From contig NZ_CP091819.1 of the NCBI RefSeq assembly GCF_019740355.2, positions 3,720,001 through 3,784,000 of the forward strand: a stretch of 64,000 nt of DNA. The letters run 5' to 3'. The stretch comes from Paracrocinitomix mangrovi (GTDB lineage Bacteria; Bacteroidota; Bacteroidia; Flavobacteriales_D; Crocinitomicaceae). Position 1 is the stretch's first letter, and each line of letters opens with the position of its first letter. The translations under genes were made by a program, and so were the position numbers. Below the pieces are notes generated by a model that saw only the letters and a program-made list of their open reading frames with translations, was not told the DNA's origin and did no database searches. Below are positions 15,921 to 25,423 of this stretch, piece by piece.

Positions 15921-17819
15921 GTGTATAAAAGTGAGTATAAATTAAGCATTGAGCAACCGGAGGAATTCTGGGGACGTGCAGCTAACGAAATAGGCTGGTA
16001 TAAAAAGCCAACAAATATTTTAAACAGAACATCTAATAGGTGGTTTGAAGATGGTGTGTTAAACCTTTCTTATTTATGTGTTGATAAGCATGTAATGGAC
16101 GGATTTGGAGAACAGATAGCAATAATATATGATTCACCAGTTTCGAATCAAAAACTGCATATCAGCTATAATGAACTTCAAAATGAAGTGAGCAAGTTGG
16201 CCGGTGGATTACATAAGTTAGGAGTTGAAAAAGGAGATACAGTAATTATTTATATGCCCATGATTCCGCAAGCTCTTTACGCTATGTTGGCTTGTGTTAG
16301 AATTGGAGCAATACACTCTGTTGTATTTGGTGGCTTTGCACCCCACGAATTGGCAATTAGAATTGACGACAGCAAACCAAAAGCTATTATTTGTGCAAGC
16401 AATGGAATTGAGGTTGATAAAATTATTCCATACAAACCTTTTGTTGATGAAGCCATTAATCTGGCAGATCATAAACCTGAAAAAGTGATCATTTACGATA
16501 GAAAGCAAAATGTTCCTTTTGAGAAGAAAGCTTATGATGTAGATTATACCAATTTAGTTGATTCATCTGATCCGGTAAATCCGGTTCCTGTAGAAGCTGA
16601 TCATCCTTCATATATTTTATATACTTCTGGAACAACTGGTAAACCAAAAGGTATTGTTAGAGATACGGGTGGATACGCAACAGCATTAAAATACACCATG
16701 AAAAATGTCTATGGTGTTGAGCAAGGAGACGTTTATTGGGCGGCAAGTGACGTGGGTTGGGTTGTTGGACATAGTTACATTGTATATGGTCCTTTAATCA
16801 ATAGAAACACTACCATATTGTTTGAAGGTAAACCTATTAAAACTCCTGATGCTTCAACTTTTTGGAGAGTAATTAGTGAACACAATGTACGTGTAATGTT
16901 TACTGCTCCAACTGCCATCAGAGCGATCAGAAAAGAGGATTCAGAAGGATCGTTTATTAAAAAGTTTGATTTATCTAATTTGAAATACTTGTTTTTGGCT
17001 GGTGAGCGTTGTGATGTAGCAACCTTAAGATGGGCTGAAAATCAATTAAAAGTACCTGTAATAGATCATTGGTGGCAAACAGAATCTGGCTGGCCAATGA
17101 TTGCAAATATGGCTGGGCTAGAGCTTTTTCCTGTTAAGCCTGGCTCAGCCACTTTTCCTGTTTGCGGATATGATGTGCAGATTTTGGGCGAAAATGGTGT
17201 TGTGCAAGGAGCTAATACAGAAGGATATGTAGCGGTTAAACTTCCTTTACCTCCAGGAAATTTATTGAGTTTGTGGAATGATGATGAAAGATTCCAAAAT
17301 GGATATTTAAAGAAATTCCCGGGCTATTATTTTTCAGGTGATGGTGGGTATAAAGATGCAGATGGATATGTATTTATTACCGGAAGAGTAGATGATATCA
17401 TCAATGTTGCAGGACATAGGTTGTCAACAGCTGAAATGGAAGAGGTAATCAGTATGCATCCTTTGGTGGCTGAATGTGCTGTTTTTGGTGTCCATTGTGA
17501 GTTAAAAGGACAAAAGCCTCTAGGGTTAGTGGTTGTTAAGCCTGGAATTAAAATAGATTTTAAAGATCTTCATAGTGATTTGGTACAAGCTGTGCGAAAG
17601 GAAATTGGACCTGTTGCTTCTTTTAAAGATGTAGTGGTAGTAAACAGATTACCAAAAACCAGATCAGGAAAAATCCTAAGAAAATTGTTACGTGATATAG
17701 CGGACAACAAAGAATATAAAATTCCTTCAACTATAGACGATATAGCTATTGTCAGTGAAATAGAAGAAGCGTACATAGAAAACAATATTGGTATTCATCA
17801 AAAAATGAATTATGAGTAA
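15921..17819 (+). CDS. Acetyl/propionyl-CoA synthetase, PrpE/ACSS3-like
   Basis: 632 aa AMP-forming acyl-CoA synthetase that activates a short-chain acid to acyl-CoA via an acyl-adenylate. Start is GTG 15921, 4 bp after the preceding stop. Motifs: P-loop YILYTSGTTGKPKGIV, core IDHWWQTESGWPM, FSGDGGYKDADGY, FITGRVDDIINVAGHRLS, and the C-terminal LPKTRSGKILRK with the acetylation-sensitive Lys. The motif HWWQTESGWP and the FGGFAPHEL segment are nearer PrpE/ACSS3 than canonical Acs, so propionate may be preferred. It overlaps the next gene by 8 bp. Confidence 0.85.
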   Translation: MYKSEYKLSIEQPEEFWGRAANEIGWYKKPTNILNRTSNRWFEDGVLNLSYLCVDKHVMDGFGEQIAIIYDSPVSNQKLHISYNELQNEVSKLAGGLHKLGVEKGDTVIIYMPMIPQALYAMLACVRIGAIHSVVFGGFAPHELAIRIDDSKPKAIICASNGIEVDKIIPYKPFVDEAINLADHKPEKVIIYDRKQNVPFEKKAYDVDYTNLVDSSDPVNPVPVEADHPSYILYTSGTTGKPKGIVRDTGGYATALKYTMKNVYGVEQGDVYWAASDVGWVVGHSYIVYGPLINRNTTILFEGKPIKTPDASTFWRVISEHNVRVMFTAPTAIRAIRKEDSEGSFIKKFDLSNLKYLFLAGERCDVATLRWAENQLKVPVIDHWWQTESGWPMIANMAGLELFPVKPGSATFPVCGYDVQILGENGVVQGANTEGYVAVKLPLPPGNLLSLWNDDERFQNGYLKKFPGYYFSGDGGYKDADGYVFITGRVDDIINVAGHRLSTAEMEEVISMHPLVAECAVFGVHCELKGQKPLGLVVVKPGIKIDFKDLHSDLVQAVRKEIGPVASFKDVVVVNRLPKTRSGKILRKLLRDIADNKEYKIPSTIDDIAIVSEIEEAYIENNIGIHQKMNYE

Positions 17820-19722
17820 TTATCACATTAAAAATTTAGAAGAGTATTTTAAAGTGTACAGAAAGTCTGTTCACAAACCTGAAGAATTTTGGGAAGAAAT
17901 AGCGGAAGAACATTTTGTTTGGCGTCAACGCTGGGACAATGTGATGAGTTTTGACTTTGAAAAACCAGAAATCAAATGGTTTGAAAACGCAAAGTTGAAT
18001 ATAACTGAAAACTGCATTGATAGGCACTTGCGTACAAGAGGAGATAAGACTGCTATATTATTTGAGCCAAATGATCCAAATGAAGAGGCGCAACACATCA
18101 CCTATAAAAGATTGGCAGAACGCGTCAATCAAATGGCAAATGTATTAAAGGATAATGGCGTGCAAAAGGGAGACAGAGTATGTATTTACTTACCTATGAT
18201 CCCTGAGTTGGCTTTTGCAGTTTTAGCCTGTGCAAGAATTGGAGCTATTCACTCGGTTGTTTTTGCAGGATTTTCATCATCTGCCTTGGCAACGAGAATT
18301 AATGACAGTGATTGTAAAATTGTGTTGACATCAGATGGATCTTATAGAGGTTCAAAATCAATAGATTTAAAAGGAATTGTAGATGAGGCATTAAAAACTT
18401 GCCCTAGTGTTAAAAGTGTATTGGTTGCTAAGCGAATCAACTCTGATATTCACATGGAAGAAGGAAGAGATAAATGGCTACAACCTTTGTTAGATGCAGC
18501 ATCAAAAGATTGCGAACCGGAAATAATGGATGCAGAAGATCCTTTGTTCATCTTGTATACATCAGGATCTACCGGAAAACCAAAAGGAATGGTTCATACA
18601 ACGGCAGGTTATATGGTTTATACTGCCTACACTTTTAAAAACGTCTTCCAGTATAGAGAGTCTGATATTTATTGGTGTACGGCAGATATTGGATGGATTA
18701 CCGGTCATAGTTATATCATATATGGTCCATTGGCAAATGGAGCTACAACTGTAATGTTTGAAGGTGTTCCGTCTTATCCTGATTTTGGAAGATTCTGGGA
18801 GATTGTAGAGAAACACAAAGTAACTCAGTTTTATACTGCTCCAACTGCTATTAGGGCGTTAGCTAAAGAAGATTTGGCTTATGTTGAAAAATATGATTTA
18901 TCAAGTTTAAAGGTATTAGGGTCAGTAGGGGAGCCAATTAATGAAGAAGCCTGGCACTGGTATGATGACAATGTAGGTAAAAAGAAAAGCCCAATTGTGG
19001 ATACCTGGTGGCAAACAGAAACCGGAGGGATTTTGATTTCTCCAATTCCTTATGTTACACCAACCATTCCAACATTTGCAACGCTTCCTTTACCAGGAAT
19101 TCAACCGGCCTTAATGGATGAAAACGGTGAAGAAATAAAAGGAAATTTGGTAGAGGGTAGATTGTGTATCAAGTTTCCATGGCCTTCAATTGCCAGAACC
19201 ATTTGGGGTAATCATGAAAGGTACAGAGATACGTATTTCTCAGCCTATAAAGGCAAGTATTTTACGGGTGATGGTGCAAGAAGAGATGCTGTAGGATATT
19301 ACAGAATTACGGGTAGGGTAGATGATGTGATCATTGTTTCAGGTCATAACCTTGGAACTGCGCCGATTGAAGATGCCATTAATGAGCACAATGCTGTAGC
19401 AGAATCTGCAATAGTTGGTTTTCCACATGATATTAAAGGAAATGCTTTGTATGGATTCATTACCCTGAAGGAAACTGGTGAATCGCGTAATCACGATAAT
19501 TTAAGAAAGGAAATTAATCAATTGATTACAGAGCAAATAGGGCCAATTGCCAAATTGGATAAGATTCAGTTTACAGTTGGATTGCCTAAAACTAGATCAG
19601 GAAAAATTATGCGCCGTATCCTTCGAAAGATAGCGTGTAATGAAGCGGAAAGTCTAGGTGATATTTCAACCTTATTAAACCCTGAAGTTGTTCAGCAGAT
19701 TTTAGAAGAAAGAATCGCATAA
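17812..19722 (+). CDS. acs: Acetyl-CoA synthetase
   Basis: 636 aa, close to the ~650 aa of canonical Acs. It makes acetyl-CoA from acetate, ATP and CoA. Motifs: FILYTSGSTGKPKGMVHT, VDTWWQTETGGILISPIP (Acs-type substrate pocket Trp), YFTGDGARRDAVGYYRITGR, DDVIIVSGHNLGTAPIE and the regulatory Lys in GLPKTRSGKIMRR. The ATG overlaps the stop of the first synthetase, so the two are translationally coupled. It completes an uptake-sensing-activation cluster for C2/C3 acids. Confidence 0.93.
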   Translation: MSNYHIKNLEEYFKVYRKSVHKPEEFWEEIAEEHFVWRQRWDNVMSFDFEKPEIKWFENAKLNITENCIDRHLRTRGDKTAILFEPNDPNEEAQHITYKRLAERVNQMANVLKDNGVQKGDRVCIYLPMIPELAFAVLACARIGAIHSVVFAGFSSSALATRINDSDCKIVLTSDGSYRGSKSIDLKGIVDEALKTCPSVKSVLVAKRINSDIHMEEGRDKWLQPLLDAASKDCEPEIMDAEDPLFILYTSGSTGKPKGMVHTTAGYMVYTAYTFKNVFQYRESDIYWCTADIGWITGHSYIIYGPLANGATTVMFEGVPSYPDFGRFWEIVEKHKVTQFYTAPTAIRALAKEDLAYVEKYDLSSLKVLGSVGEPINEEAWHWYDDNVGKKKSPIVDTWWQTETGGILISPIPYVTPTIPTFATLPLPGIQPALMDENGEEIKGNLVEGRLCIKFPWPSIARTIWGNHERYRDTYFSAYKGKYFTGDGARRDAVGYYRITGRVDDVIIVSGHNLGTAPIEDAINEHNAVAESAIVGFPHDIKGNALYGFITLKETGESRNHDNLRKEINQLITEQIGPIAKLDKIQFTVGLPKTRSGKIMRRILRKIACNEAESLGDISTLLNPEVVQQILEERIA

Positions 19723-19737
19723 TACCAAAGATAAAGT

Positions 19738-20619
19738 TTGGAAATTGCATTGTTATTTGGTCTTGTCGCCATTGGTTTTTTGGCGACAAGACTTAAATTT
19801 TTAAATCAAAATCGGATCCAGTTTGCTAATAAGTGGATCATTTTTGTGGCATTGCCTGCGGTTGCATTGGTGAATGTTCCCGGCTTGCAGGTTTCGCAGG
19901 ATTTGTTGGTTCCTGCCTTGTCTCCGATTATTGTGTTTTTTGGCGCATTTATTCTTTTTAGAATTGTATTGCGTAATAAACTGGAAACTGATCAGGGAAT
20001 TGCTCTTACTATTTTAGGAGGTCTTGGCAATACTTCATTTGTTGGTTTTCCTGTAATTACAGTATTATTTGGAGCGGAGTACTTGTCTTATGCATTGATT
20101 GCAGATCAGGTTAACTTTCTTTTACTGGCAACAGCCGCACAATTTATTATCTCAGCTCATAGTGGAGGTTTTAATATCAAAAAAGCACTTAAAAAAGTTG
20201 CTTTGTTCCCTCCATTTATTGCTTTGATTGTTGCCTTGTTTATTCCGTTTAAAATTGAGCATGACTTAGTAAGTCCTGTTTTGGAAGCTTTGGCTTATAC
20301 CGTGAGTCCGGTTGCTATGTTGGTAGTAGGTTATCAAATTGCGAAATATGTAGACTTTAAGTTTACATCCAACATCATTTTAGGAATCTCATATAAATTG
20401 GTCCTTGCTCCAATTTTGGTCTATCTCGCTTTTATAATGATGGATACTGAAAAGGTAATATTTGACGTATCTGTGATGGAATCTGCAATGGGGCCAATGG
20501 TTAGTGGTGCTATATTATTGATGGATGAAGAAATACAACCTAAACTAACTGCTCAAGTTTTATGCTGGGGTATCATTCTTTCATCATTCACACTATTTGT
20601 GTGGTCATTGCTTTTGTAA
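19738..20619 (+). CDS. AEC-family (auxin efflux carrier) transporter
   Basis: 293 aa with about ten hydrophobic helices and the family features FANKWIIFVALPAVALVNVP, GGLGNTSFVGFPVI and a C-terminal MGPMVSGAILLMDEE. AEC proteins move organic anions such as malate or auxin-like acids. The only good start is TTG 19738, 15 bp after acs, so it belongs to the same operon and may export or exchange a carboxylate (inference). Confidence 0.82.
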   Translation: MEIALLFGLVAIGFLATRLKFLNQNRIQFANKWIIFVALPAVALVNVPGLQVSQDLLVPALSPIIVFFGAFILFRIVLRNKLETDQGIALTILGGLGNTSFVGFPVITVLFGAEYLSYALIADQVNFLLLATAAQFIISAHSGGFNIKKALKKVALFPPFIALIVALFIPFKIEHDLVSPVLEALAYTVSPVAMLVVGYQIAKYVDFKFTSNIILGISYKLVLAPILVYLAFIMMDTEKVIFDVSVMESAMGPMVSGAILLMDEEIQPKLTAQVLCWGIILSSFTLFVWSLLL

Positions 20620-20629
20620 AAAGAGCTAA

Positions 20630-21874
20630 TTAAGCTTTATATTTCTTAAAAATAGAGCAGGCAATATGTCCTCCAAACCCAAAAGTGTTACTCAAGGCAT
20701 AGTTCACAGTTCTTTTTTGCGCTTTACCCAAAGTGAAATTAAAGTTTGGATTGAATTTTTCATCAATTTGTGAAGTGTTGATGGTAGGTGGAACAATATC
20801 ATTAACTACTGCTTGCACACAAGCTATGGCTTCAATAGCTCCTGCACCACCTAACAAATGTCCTGTCATGGATTTAGTGGCACTGATATTGGCTTTTGTG
20901 TCAGCTCCAAAAACTGTTTCCACAGCCTTTATTTCGCTTTCATCTCCAACAGGTGTAGATGTTGCATGAACGTTGATGTAATCTATTTCGTCTGGGCTAA
21001 TTCCAGCATCCTCCAAAGCCAATCTCATTCCTCTAACGGCACCTTCACCTTCAGGATGAGTGGCAGTTAAGTGATATGCATCTGCCGCCATTGCGCCTGA
21101 GGCAACTTCAGCAATTATGTTGGCACCTCTTGCTAAGGCGTGATCCAGACTTTCTAAAACTAATGCTCCTGCTCCTTCTCCCAATACAAATCCGTCTCTG
21201 GTTTGATCAAATGGTCTTGAGGCAGTTTTAGGGTCGTCATTTCTCGTGCTCAAAGCTTTAGACGCGTTAAATCCTCCAATTGAAGTTACAGATACAGATC
21301 CTTCAGATCCACCTGTGATCATCATGTCTGCTTTACCCCATTGGATGTAATTAAATGCATCAATTATTGCTGTGTTACTGGCTGAACAAGCAGATGAGGT
21401 GGAGTAGTTAACTCCCTTTAAACCATGTCTAATTGAAATGACACCAGAAGCCATATTGATAATTCGTTTAGGAACAAAATATGGATTAAAACGAGGTTGT
21501 CCGTCTCCCTGATACCAGGCTTGCATTTGATCTTCAAAAGTGTCAACACCTCCGTCTCCAGAACCCCAAATTACGCCAATTCTATTTCTGTCTAATTTGT
21601 CAAAATTTATCTTGGCTTGAGCTATTGCTTCATCTGCGGCAGCTACCGCATATTGTACAAAGATGTCATACTTTCTGGCTTCGTTGCGCTCAAAATATTG
21701 TTGTGGGTCAAACCCTTTTACTTCACAAGCAAACTGAGTTTTGAAATTAGATGCATCAAATTTAGTTATTGGACCTGCTCCCGATTCTCCATTGATAAGG
21801 GCGTTCCAATAATCATTTAAATTATTTCCGATTGGAGTGAGTGCTCCCATTCCTGTAATGACAACTCTTTTCAT
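20630..21874 (-). CDS. fabF: Beta-ketoacyl-ACP synthase II (FabF family)
   Basis: 414 aa from ATG (a TTG two codons upstream is less likely; MKRVVITGMGALTPIG is the standard N-terminus). It condenses malonyl-ACP with acyl-ACP in fatty-acid elongation. The Cys-His-His triad is visible: Cys163 in TSSACSASNTAI, His303 in NVHATSTPVGD, His339 in KSMTGHLLGGAGA, plus Lys334. The nucleophile loop ACSASN differs from the ACATG of classical FabF and marks a paralogue subgroup. No acpP or other fab gene adjoins it, so a role in a special acyl chain is possible. Confidence 0.88.
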   Translation of the reverse strand: MKRVVITGMGALTPIGNNLNDYWNALINGESGAGPITKFDASNFKTQFACEVKGFDPQQYFERNEARKYDIFVQYAVAAADEAIAQAKINFDKLDRNRIGVIWGSGDGGVDTFEDQMQAWYQGDGQPRFNPYFVPKRIINMASGVISIRHGLKGVNYSTSSACSASNTAIIDAFNYIQWGKADMMITGGSEGSVSVTSIGGFNASKALSTRNDDPKTASRPFDQTRDGFVLGEGAGALVLESLDHALARGANIIAEVASGAMAADAYHLTATHPEGEGAVRGMRLALEDAGISPDEIDYINVHATSTPVGDESEIKAVETVFGADTKANISATKSMTGHLLGGAGAIEAIACVQAVVNDIVPPTINTSQIDEKFNPNFNFTLGKAQKRTVNYALSNTFGFGGHIACSIFKKYKA

Positions 21875-21920
21875 ATTCAATAAGGTTTCGTACTAAGACG
21901 TAGTAGGAGTTTTGAGATTA

Positions 21921-21928
21921 CAAAATTA
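21921..21928 (-). promoter_or_regulatory. Candidate -7 element for fabF
   Basis: TAATTTTG on the minus strand matches TAnnTTTG, about 47 bp before the start codon. A TTTG lies only 13 bp upstream, short for a -33 box. A TACTA-5-TAGTA inverted repeat (21891-21905) lies in the predicted leader. Confidence 0.4.
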
Positions 21929-21964
21929 ACAGAAATGAATGCAAAAGAGATCATTTGCTTAGAC

Positions 21965-21996
21965 AAAAAAAGCCTTCCGAATTTCGAAAGGCTTTT
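21965..21996 (-). terminator. Terminator of the nqr operon
   Basis: On the minus strand, AAAAGCCTT / AAGGCTTTT with a stem that extends inward past one mismatch, followed by seven T. It lies 22 bp downstream of the nqrF stop. Confidence 0.85.
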
Positions 21997-22018
21997 ATAA
22001 TTTATTGTGATTAGAGGA

Positions 22019-23320
22019 TTATCCTCCAAAGTCATCAAATCTAACATTCTCAGGCGGTACTCCCCAATCATCACACATTTTCTCAACCGCTTTGTTCATC
22101 ATTGGAGGTCCACAGAAGTAGAACTCAATATCTTCTGGAGCGTCATGCTTAGATAAATATTGATCAATTACCGCCTGGTGAACAAAGCCAATGAAACCAT
22201 CTCCTTCTTCATCATAGATATCTTTTTTCTCTACCCAGTTATCTTCTGGCAAAGCATCTGATAATACCATGTAAAATTTGAAGTTAGGGAAGTCTCTTTC
22301 CAACTCTCTGAAATAGTGGATATAGAACAATTCTGCTCTTGAACGTCCTCCGTACCAGTAAGATACTTTTCTATCAGTCTTCATTGTTTTGAATAACTCA
22401 TACAAGTGAGAACGCATTGGTGCCATTCCGGCTCCTCCACCTACATAAAGCATTTCAGCATCTGATTCATTGATGAAGAATTCTCCATAAGGTCCAGAGA
22501 TAATTGCTGGATCACCTTCTTTTAAGTTAAAGATGTATGAAGACGCTATACCTGGATTTACATTCATCCAAGTGTTAGTTTTTCTATCAAATGGCGGAGC
22601 TGCAACCCTTACATTCAACATAATCTTTCTTCCTTCTGCAGGATAAGAAGCCATTGAATATGCACGAACTACTTCTTCGTCATTCTTCATTACTAAGTGA
22701 CGCATTGCAAATGGTCCTTCTGCCCAATCTTTCTCAAATTTATCTGGTTGTCCAGGGTGATCTTGAGGGTGAGCAGTAACATCCATATCAGCGAATTTTA
22801 CTTCACACGGTGGAATCTTAATTTGAATATATCCACCTGCTTTGTAATCCATGTCTTCAGGAATCTCAACAATGAATTCTTTGATGTAAGTTGCCACGTT
22901 GTAGTTTGATACAACTTTAGCTTCCCACTCTTTAATCCCCATGATTTCTTCCTCAACATGAATTTCCATGTCTTCTTTAACTTTCACCTGACATCCTAAA
23001 CGCCAGTTATCAGCAATTTGCTTTCTTGAAAAGTGAGGCTCCTCTGTTGGAAGGATGTTTCCTCCACCTGAAAGTACCTGACATGTACATTGGATACATG
23101 TACCTCCACCACCACAAGCGGATGGTAAAAAGATTCCATTAGATCCTAATGTGCTCAACAAAGTTCCACCACCGTCAACTTCTAAAACGTGATCTCCATT
23201 AATGGTGATTTTAATTTTTCCAGAAGGTGAAATTTTTGCTTTTACAAATAATAGCAAGCTCACCAATAGTAAGATAACTATTGTAAAAACTATAACTGTA
23301 ATAATTAATACTTGTCCCAT
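22019..23320 (-). CDS. nqrF: Na+-translocating NADH:quinone reductase subunit F
   Basis: 433 aa NADH-oxidising subunit that passes electrons from FAD to a [2Fe-2S] centre. N-terminal membrane anchor (residues 2-26); ferredoxin domain with Cys69, Cys75, Cys78 (ACGGGGTCIQCTC) and Cys110; FAD-binding RAYSMASYP; NADH-binding YVGGGAGMAPMRSH; C-terminus RFDDFGG, typical for NqrF. Last gene of nqrABCDEF. Confidence 0.97.
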   Translation of the reverse strand: MGQVLIITVIVFTIVILLLVSLLLFVKAKISPSGKIKITINGDHVLEVDGGGTLLSTLGSNGIFLPSACGGGGTCIQCTCQVLSGGGNILPTEEPHFSRKQIADNWRLGCQVKVKEDMEIHVEEEIMGIKEWEAKVVSNYNVATYIKEFIVEIPEDMDYKAGGYIQIKIPPCEVKFADMDVTAHPQDHPGQPDKFEKDWAEGPFAMRHLVMKNDEEVVRAYSMASYPAEGRKIMLNVRVAAPPFDRKTNTWMNVNPGIASSYIFNLKEGDPAIISGPYGEFFINESDAEMLYVGGGAGMAPMRSHLYELFKTMKTDRKVSYWYGGRSRAELFYIHYFRELERDFPNFKFYMVLSDALPEDNWVEKKDIYDEEGDGFIGFVHQAVIDQYLSKHDAPEDIEFYFCGPPMMNKAVEKMCDDWGVPPENVRFDDFGG

Positions 23321-23332
23321 TTCTGTGTTGTT

Positions 23333-24031
23333 TTAGTCGTTTTGATCTGTATCAGCATCAATTACGTTAGTAACCTGATCAGTTTTAACATCTGTGTCTT
23401 CATCTTCACCTCCTCCAAGGTTGATTCCTGAGAAACTCATAAATGCGATTCCCATCAAACCTGTGATAACGAAAGTGATACCTAAACCTCTCATTGGAGC
23501 AGGTACTTTAGAGTATTTGATTTTTTCTCTAATGGCTGCAATTGCAACAATCGCTAAGAACCATCCAATACCTGAACCGATTCCGAAAGTTGTTGCTTCA
23601 CCAATAGTTGAATATTGTCTTTCTTGCATGAAAAGGGCTCCCCCTAAGATTGAACAGTTTACAGCGATCAATGGCAAGAAGATTCCCAATGCACCATAAA
23701 GTGCAGGAGCAAATTTCTCAACTAACATCTCCACTAACTGTACAATAGATGCAATTACGGCAATAAACATGATGAAAGACAAGAAGCTTAAATCAACTTC
23801 AGCATACTCAGCTCCTAACCAAGATAATGCTCCTTCTTTCAAAACATAATTTTCTAACAACCAGTTTACAGGCACTGTTACTCCCAATACGAAGATAACT
23901 GCTGCACCTAATCCTGCTGCGGTTTTTACAGTTTTAGAAACCGCCAAATAAGAACACATACCTAAGAAATAGGCAAAGATCATGTTCTCAATAAAGACTC
24001 CTTTTAAAAGTATATTTATATAATCTACCAT
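23333..24031 (-). CDS. nqrE: Na+-NQR subunit E
   Basis: 232 aa, with six membrane helices and conserved sequences near the N-terminus ([18 protein letters not shown]), including the Cys shared with NqrD that coordinates the intramembrane iron centre, and GGALFMQER. The usual length is ~200 aa; the surplus is an acidic C-terminal tail ([14 protein letters not shown] onward) rich in Asp, Thr and Asn. Confidence 0.95.
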   Translation of the reverse strand: MVDYINILLKGVFIENMIFAYFLGMCSYLAVSKTVKTAAGLGAAVIFVLGVTVPVNWLLENYVLKEGALSWLGAEYAEVDLSFLSFIMFIAVIASIVQLVEMLVEKFAPALYGALGIFLPLIAVNCSILGGALFMQERQYSTIGEATTFGIGSGIGWFLAIVAIAAIREKIKYSKVPAPMRGLGITFVITGLMGIAFMSFSGINLGGGEDEDTDVKTDQVTNVIDADTDQND

Positions 24032-24042
24032 GATTTCTTAGT

Positions 24043-24717
24043 TTAATGATCCTCAATTAATGCTTTGTTTCTAGCTCTTTGAACCCATATAATGATTCCT
24101 ACTGCAAACAAGGCAAAAGGAGCCAAAATAATAAAGTTGTTATCCAGGTAACCGATTTTATACAATCCTGTTTTTTCGATTCTGTCTCCAAACAAAGGAA
24201 TATCGAATATTTTACCAGCTCCGAATATCTCTCTGATGATTGATACCAAAACCAATACAATACCGTATCCTAATGTGTTTCCGATAGCATCAAGGAATGA
24301 AGGCCAAGGCTTGTTAGCCATTGCAAATGCCTCAAATCTACCCATGATAATACAGTTGGTGATGATCAATCCAACGAAAACTGATAACTGCTCTGCCATA
24401 TCAGGTAAGAATGCTTTCAATATTTCGTTTACGATAATTACCAAAGAGGCAACAACCACTAACTGAACAATAATTCTGATTCTTGACGGAATCAAATTTC
24501 TCATCATTGAAATAATAACATTACCAAGTGCTAATACAAAAAACACAGAAGCTGTCATTACCAAGGCTTGCTTCACTGATACTGTGATAGCCAAAGCCGA
24601 ACAGATACCTAATACTTGAATTGTAACAGGGTTGTTATCATCAAGAGGCTCTGTAATCAACCTTTTATTCTTCTTTGAGAATAGAGGTTCTCTAGGCGCT
24701 TTTACTTTTTCGCTCAT
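24043..24717 (-). CDS. nqrD: Na+-NQR subunit D
   Basis: 224 aa integral membrane subunit with six helices, homologous to NqrE in inverted topology. Visible signatures: LGICSALAITVSVKQAL with the conserved Cys, FVGLIITNCIIMGRFEAFA with the second Cys, and SFLDAIGNTLGYG. Five bp separate it from nqrC. Confidence 0.96.
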   Translation of the reverse strand: MSEKVKAPREPLFSKKNKRLITEPLDDNNPVTIQVLGICSALAITVSVKQALVMTASVFFVLALGNVIISMMRNLIPSRIRIIVQLVVVASLVIIVNEILKAFLPDMAEQLSVFVGLIITNCIIMGRFEAFAMANKPWPSFLDAIGNTLGYGIVLVLVSIIREIFGAGKIFDIPLFGDRIEKTGLYKIGYLDNNFIILAPFALFAVGIIIWVQRARNKALIEDH

Positions 24718-24722
24718 AACTC

Positions 24723-25421
24723 TTAGTTGTTATTAAAGTATTTTACATAAACCGAAAGCGTTCTGTTCACCATTTCTTCAACTCCTTTTGAAGTAATAGT
24801 TCCTCCAGTAATACCGTCAACTTTTCCGTTAACGCCTGCTCCGGTTCCGTCTTTTACACTCTTGATATCACCAGTGATTTTTTCACCTTCATATTGAGAG
24901 TAATAGAACTTTTGTTTAATCTCAGCTCCTAATCCCGGAGTTTCTCCCTGATGGTCAAACTTGGCTCCGAAAATGGTTTGCTTGTCAGAATCTACTGAAA
25001 AGTATCCCCAAATTGGTCCCCATAGTCCTGATCCCACAACCGGAATCACGTACTTAGTTTCACCATCCAAATCAGCCACATAAAGTGGGTAATCTCTGTC
25101 CTTTGGATTAAGGTTTTTGTCTTTATATTGTTTTTTGATGTCGATATTAAATGCTACCAAACCATCTTTAACTTGTCCTTCTGAACCAATAACAACACAC
25201 TCATCAGTTAAGATGTGTTTGTCGTATAATTCAGTTGCATTTTGACGTGTGCTTTCAATATTCAAAGCACCTAGAATGTCCATCTTTTTCTTGATTTCAA
25301 CATTCTTATCCTGCATTGGCTTTAATCCCATTGATACGGCAGCCAATCCTGCTCCAACTATCACTACAAGAGCGATAGCAAAAACAAATGTGTATCCGTT
25401 ACTATCTTTATTAATTGCCAT
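24723..25421 (-). CDS. nqrC: Na+-NQR subunit C (covalent FMN)
   Basis: 232 aa with one N-terminal transmembrane helix and a periplasmic FMN-binding domain. The flavinylation motif, normally SGATxT, appears as TGGTIT with acceptor Thr208 (DGITGGTITSKG). The conserved GPIWGYFSVD and GETPGLGAEI segments are present. A flavin transferase (ApbE) is needed but not in this window. Confidence 0.95.
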   Translation of the reverse strand: MAINKDSNGYTFVFAIALVVIVGAGLAAVSMGLKPMQDKNVEIKKKMDILGALNIESTRQNATELYDKHILTDECVVIGSEGQVKDGLVAFNIDIKKQYKDKNLNPKDRDYPLYVADLDGETKYVIPVVGSGLWGPIWGYFSVDSDKQTIFGAKFDHQGETPGLGAEIKQKFYYSQYEGEKITGDIKSVKDGTGAGVNGKVDGITGGTITSKGVEEMVNRTLSVYVKYFNNN

Positions 25422-25423
25422 GA

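Noticed and set aside
21877-22086. 69-aa minus-strand open frame
   Set aside because: It spans the nqr terminator and the 3' end of nqrF in another frame; no coding character.
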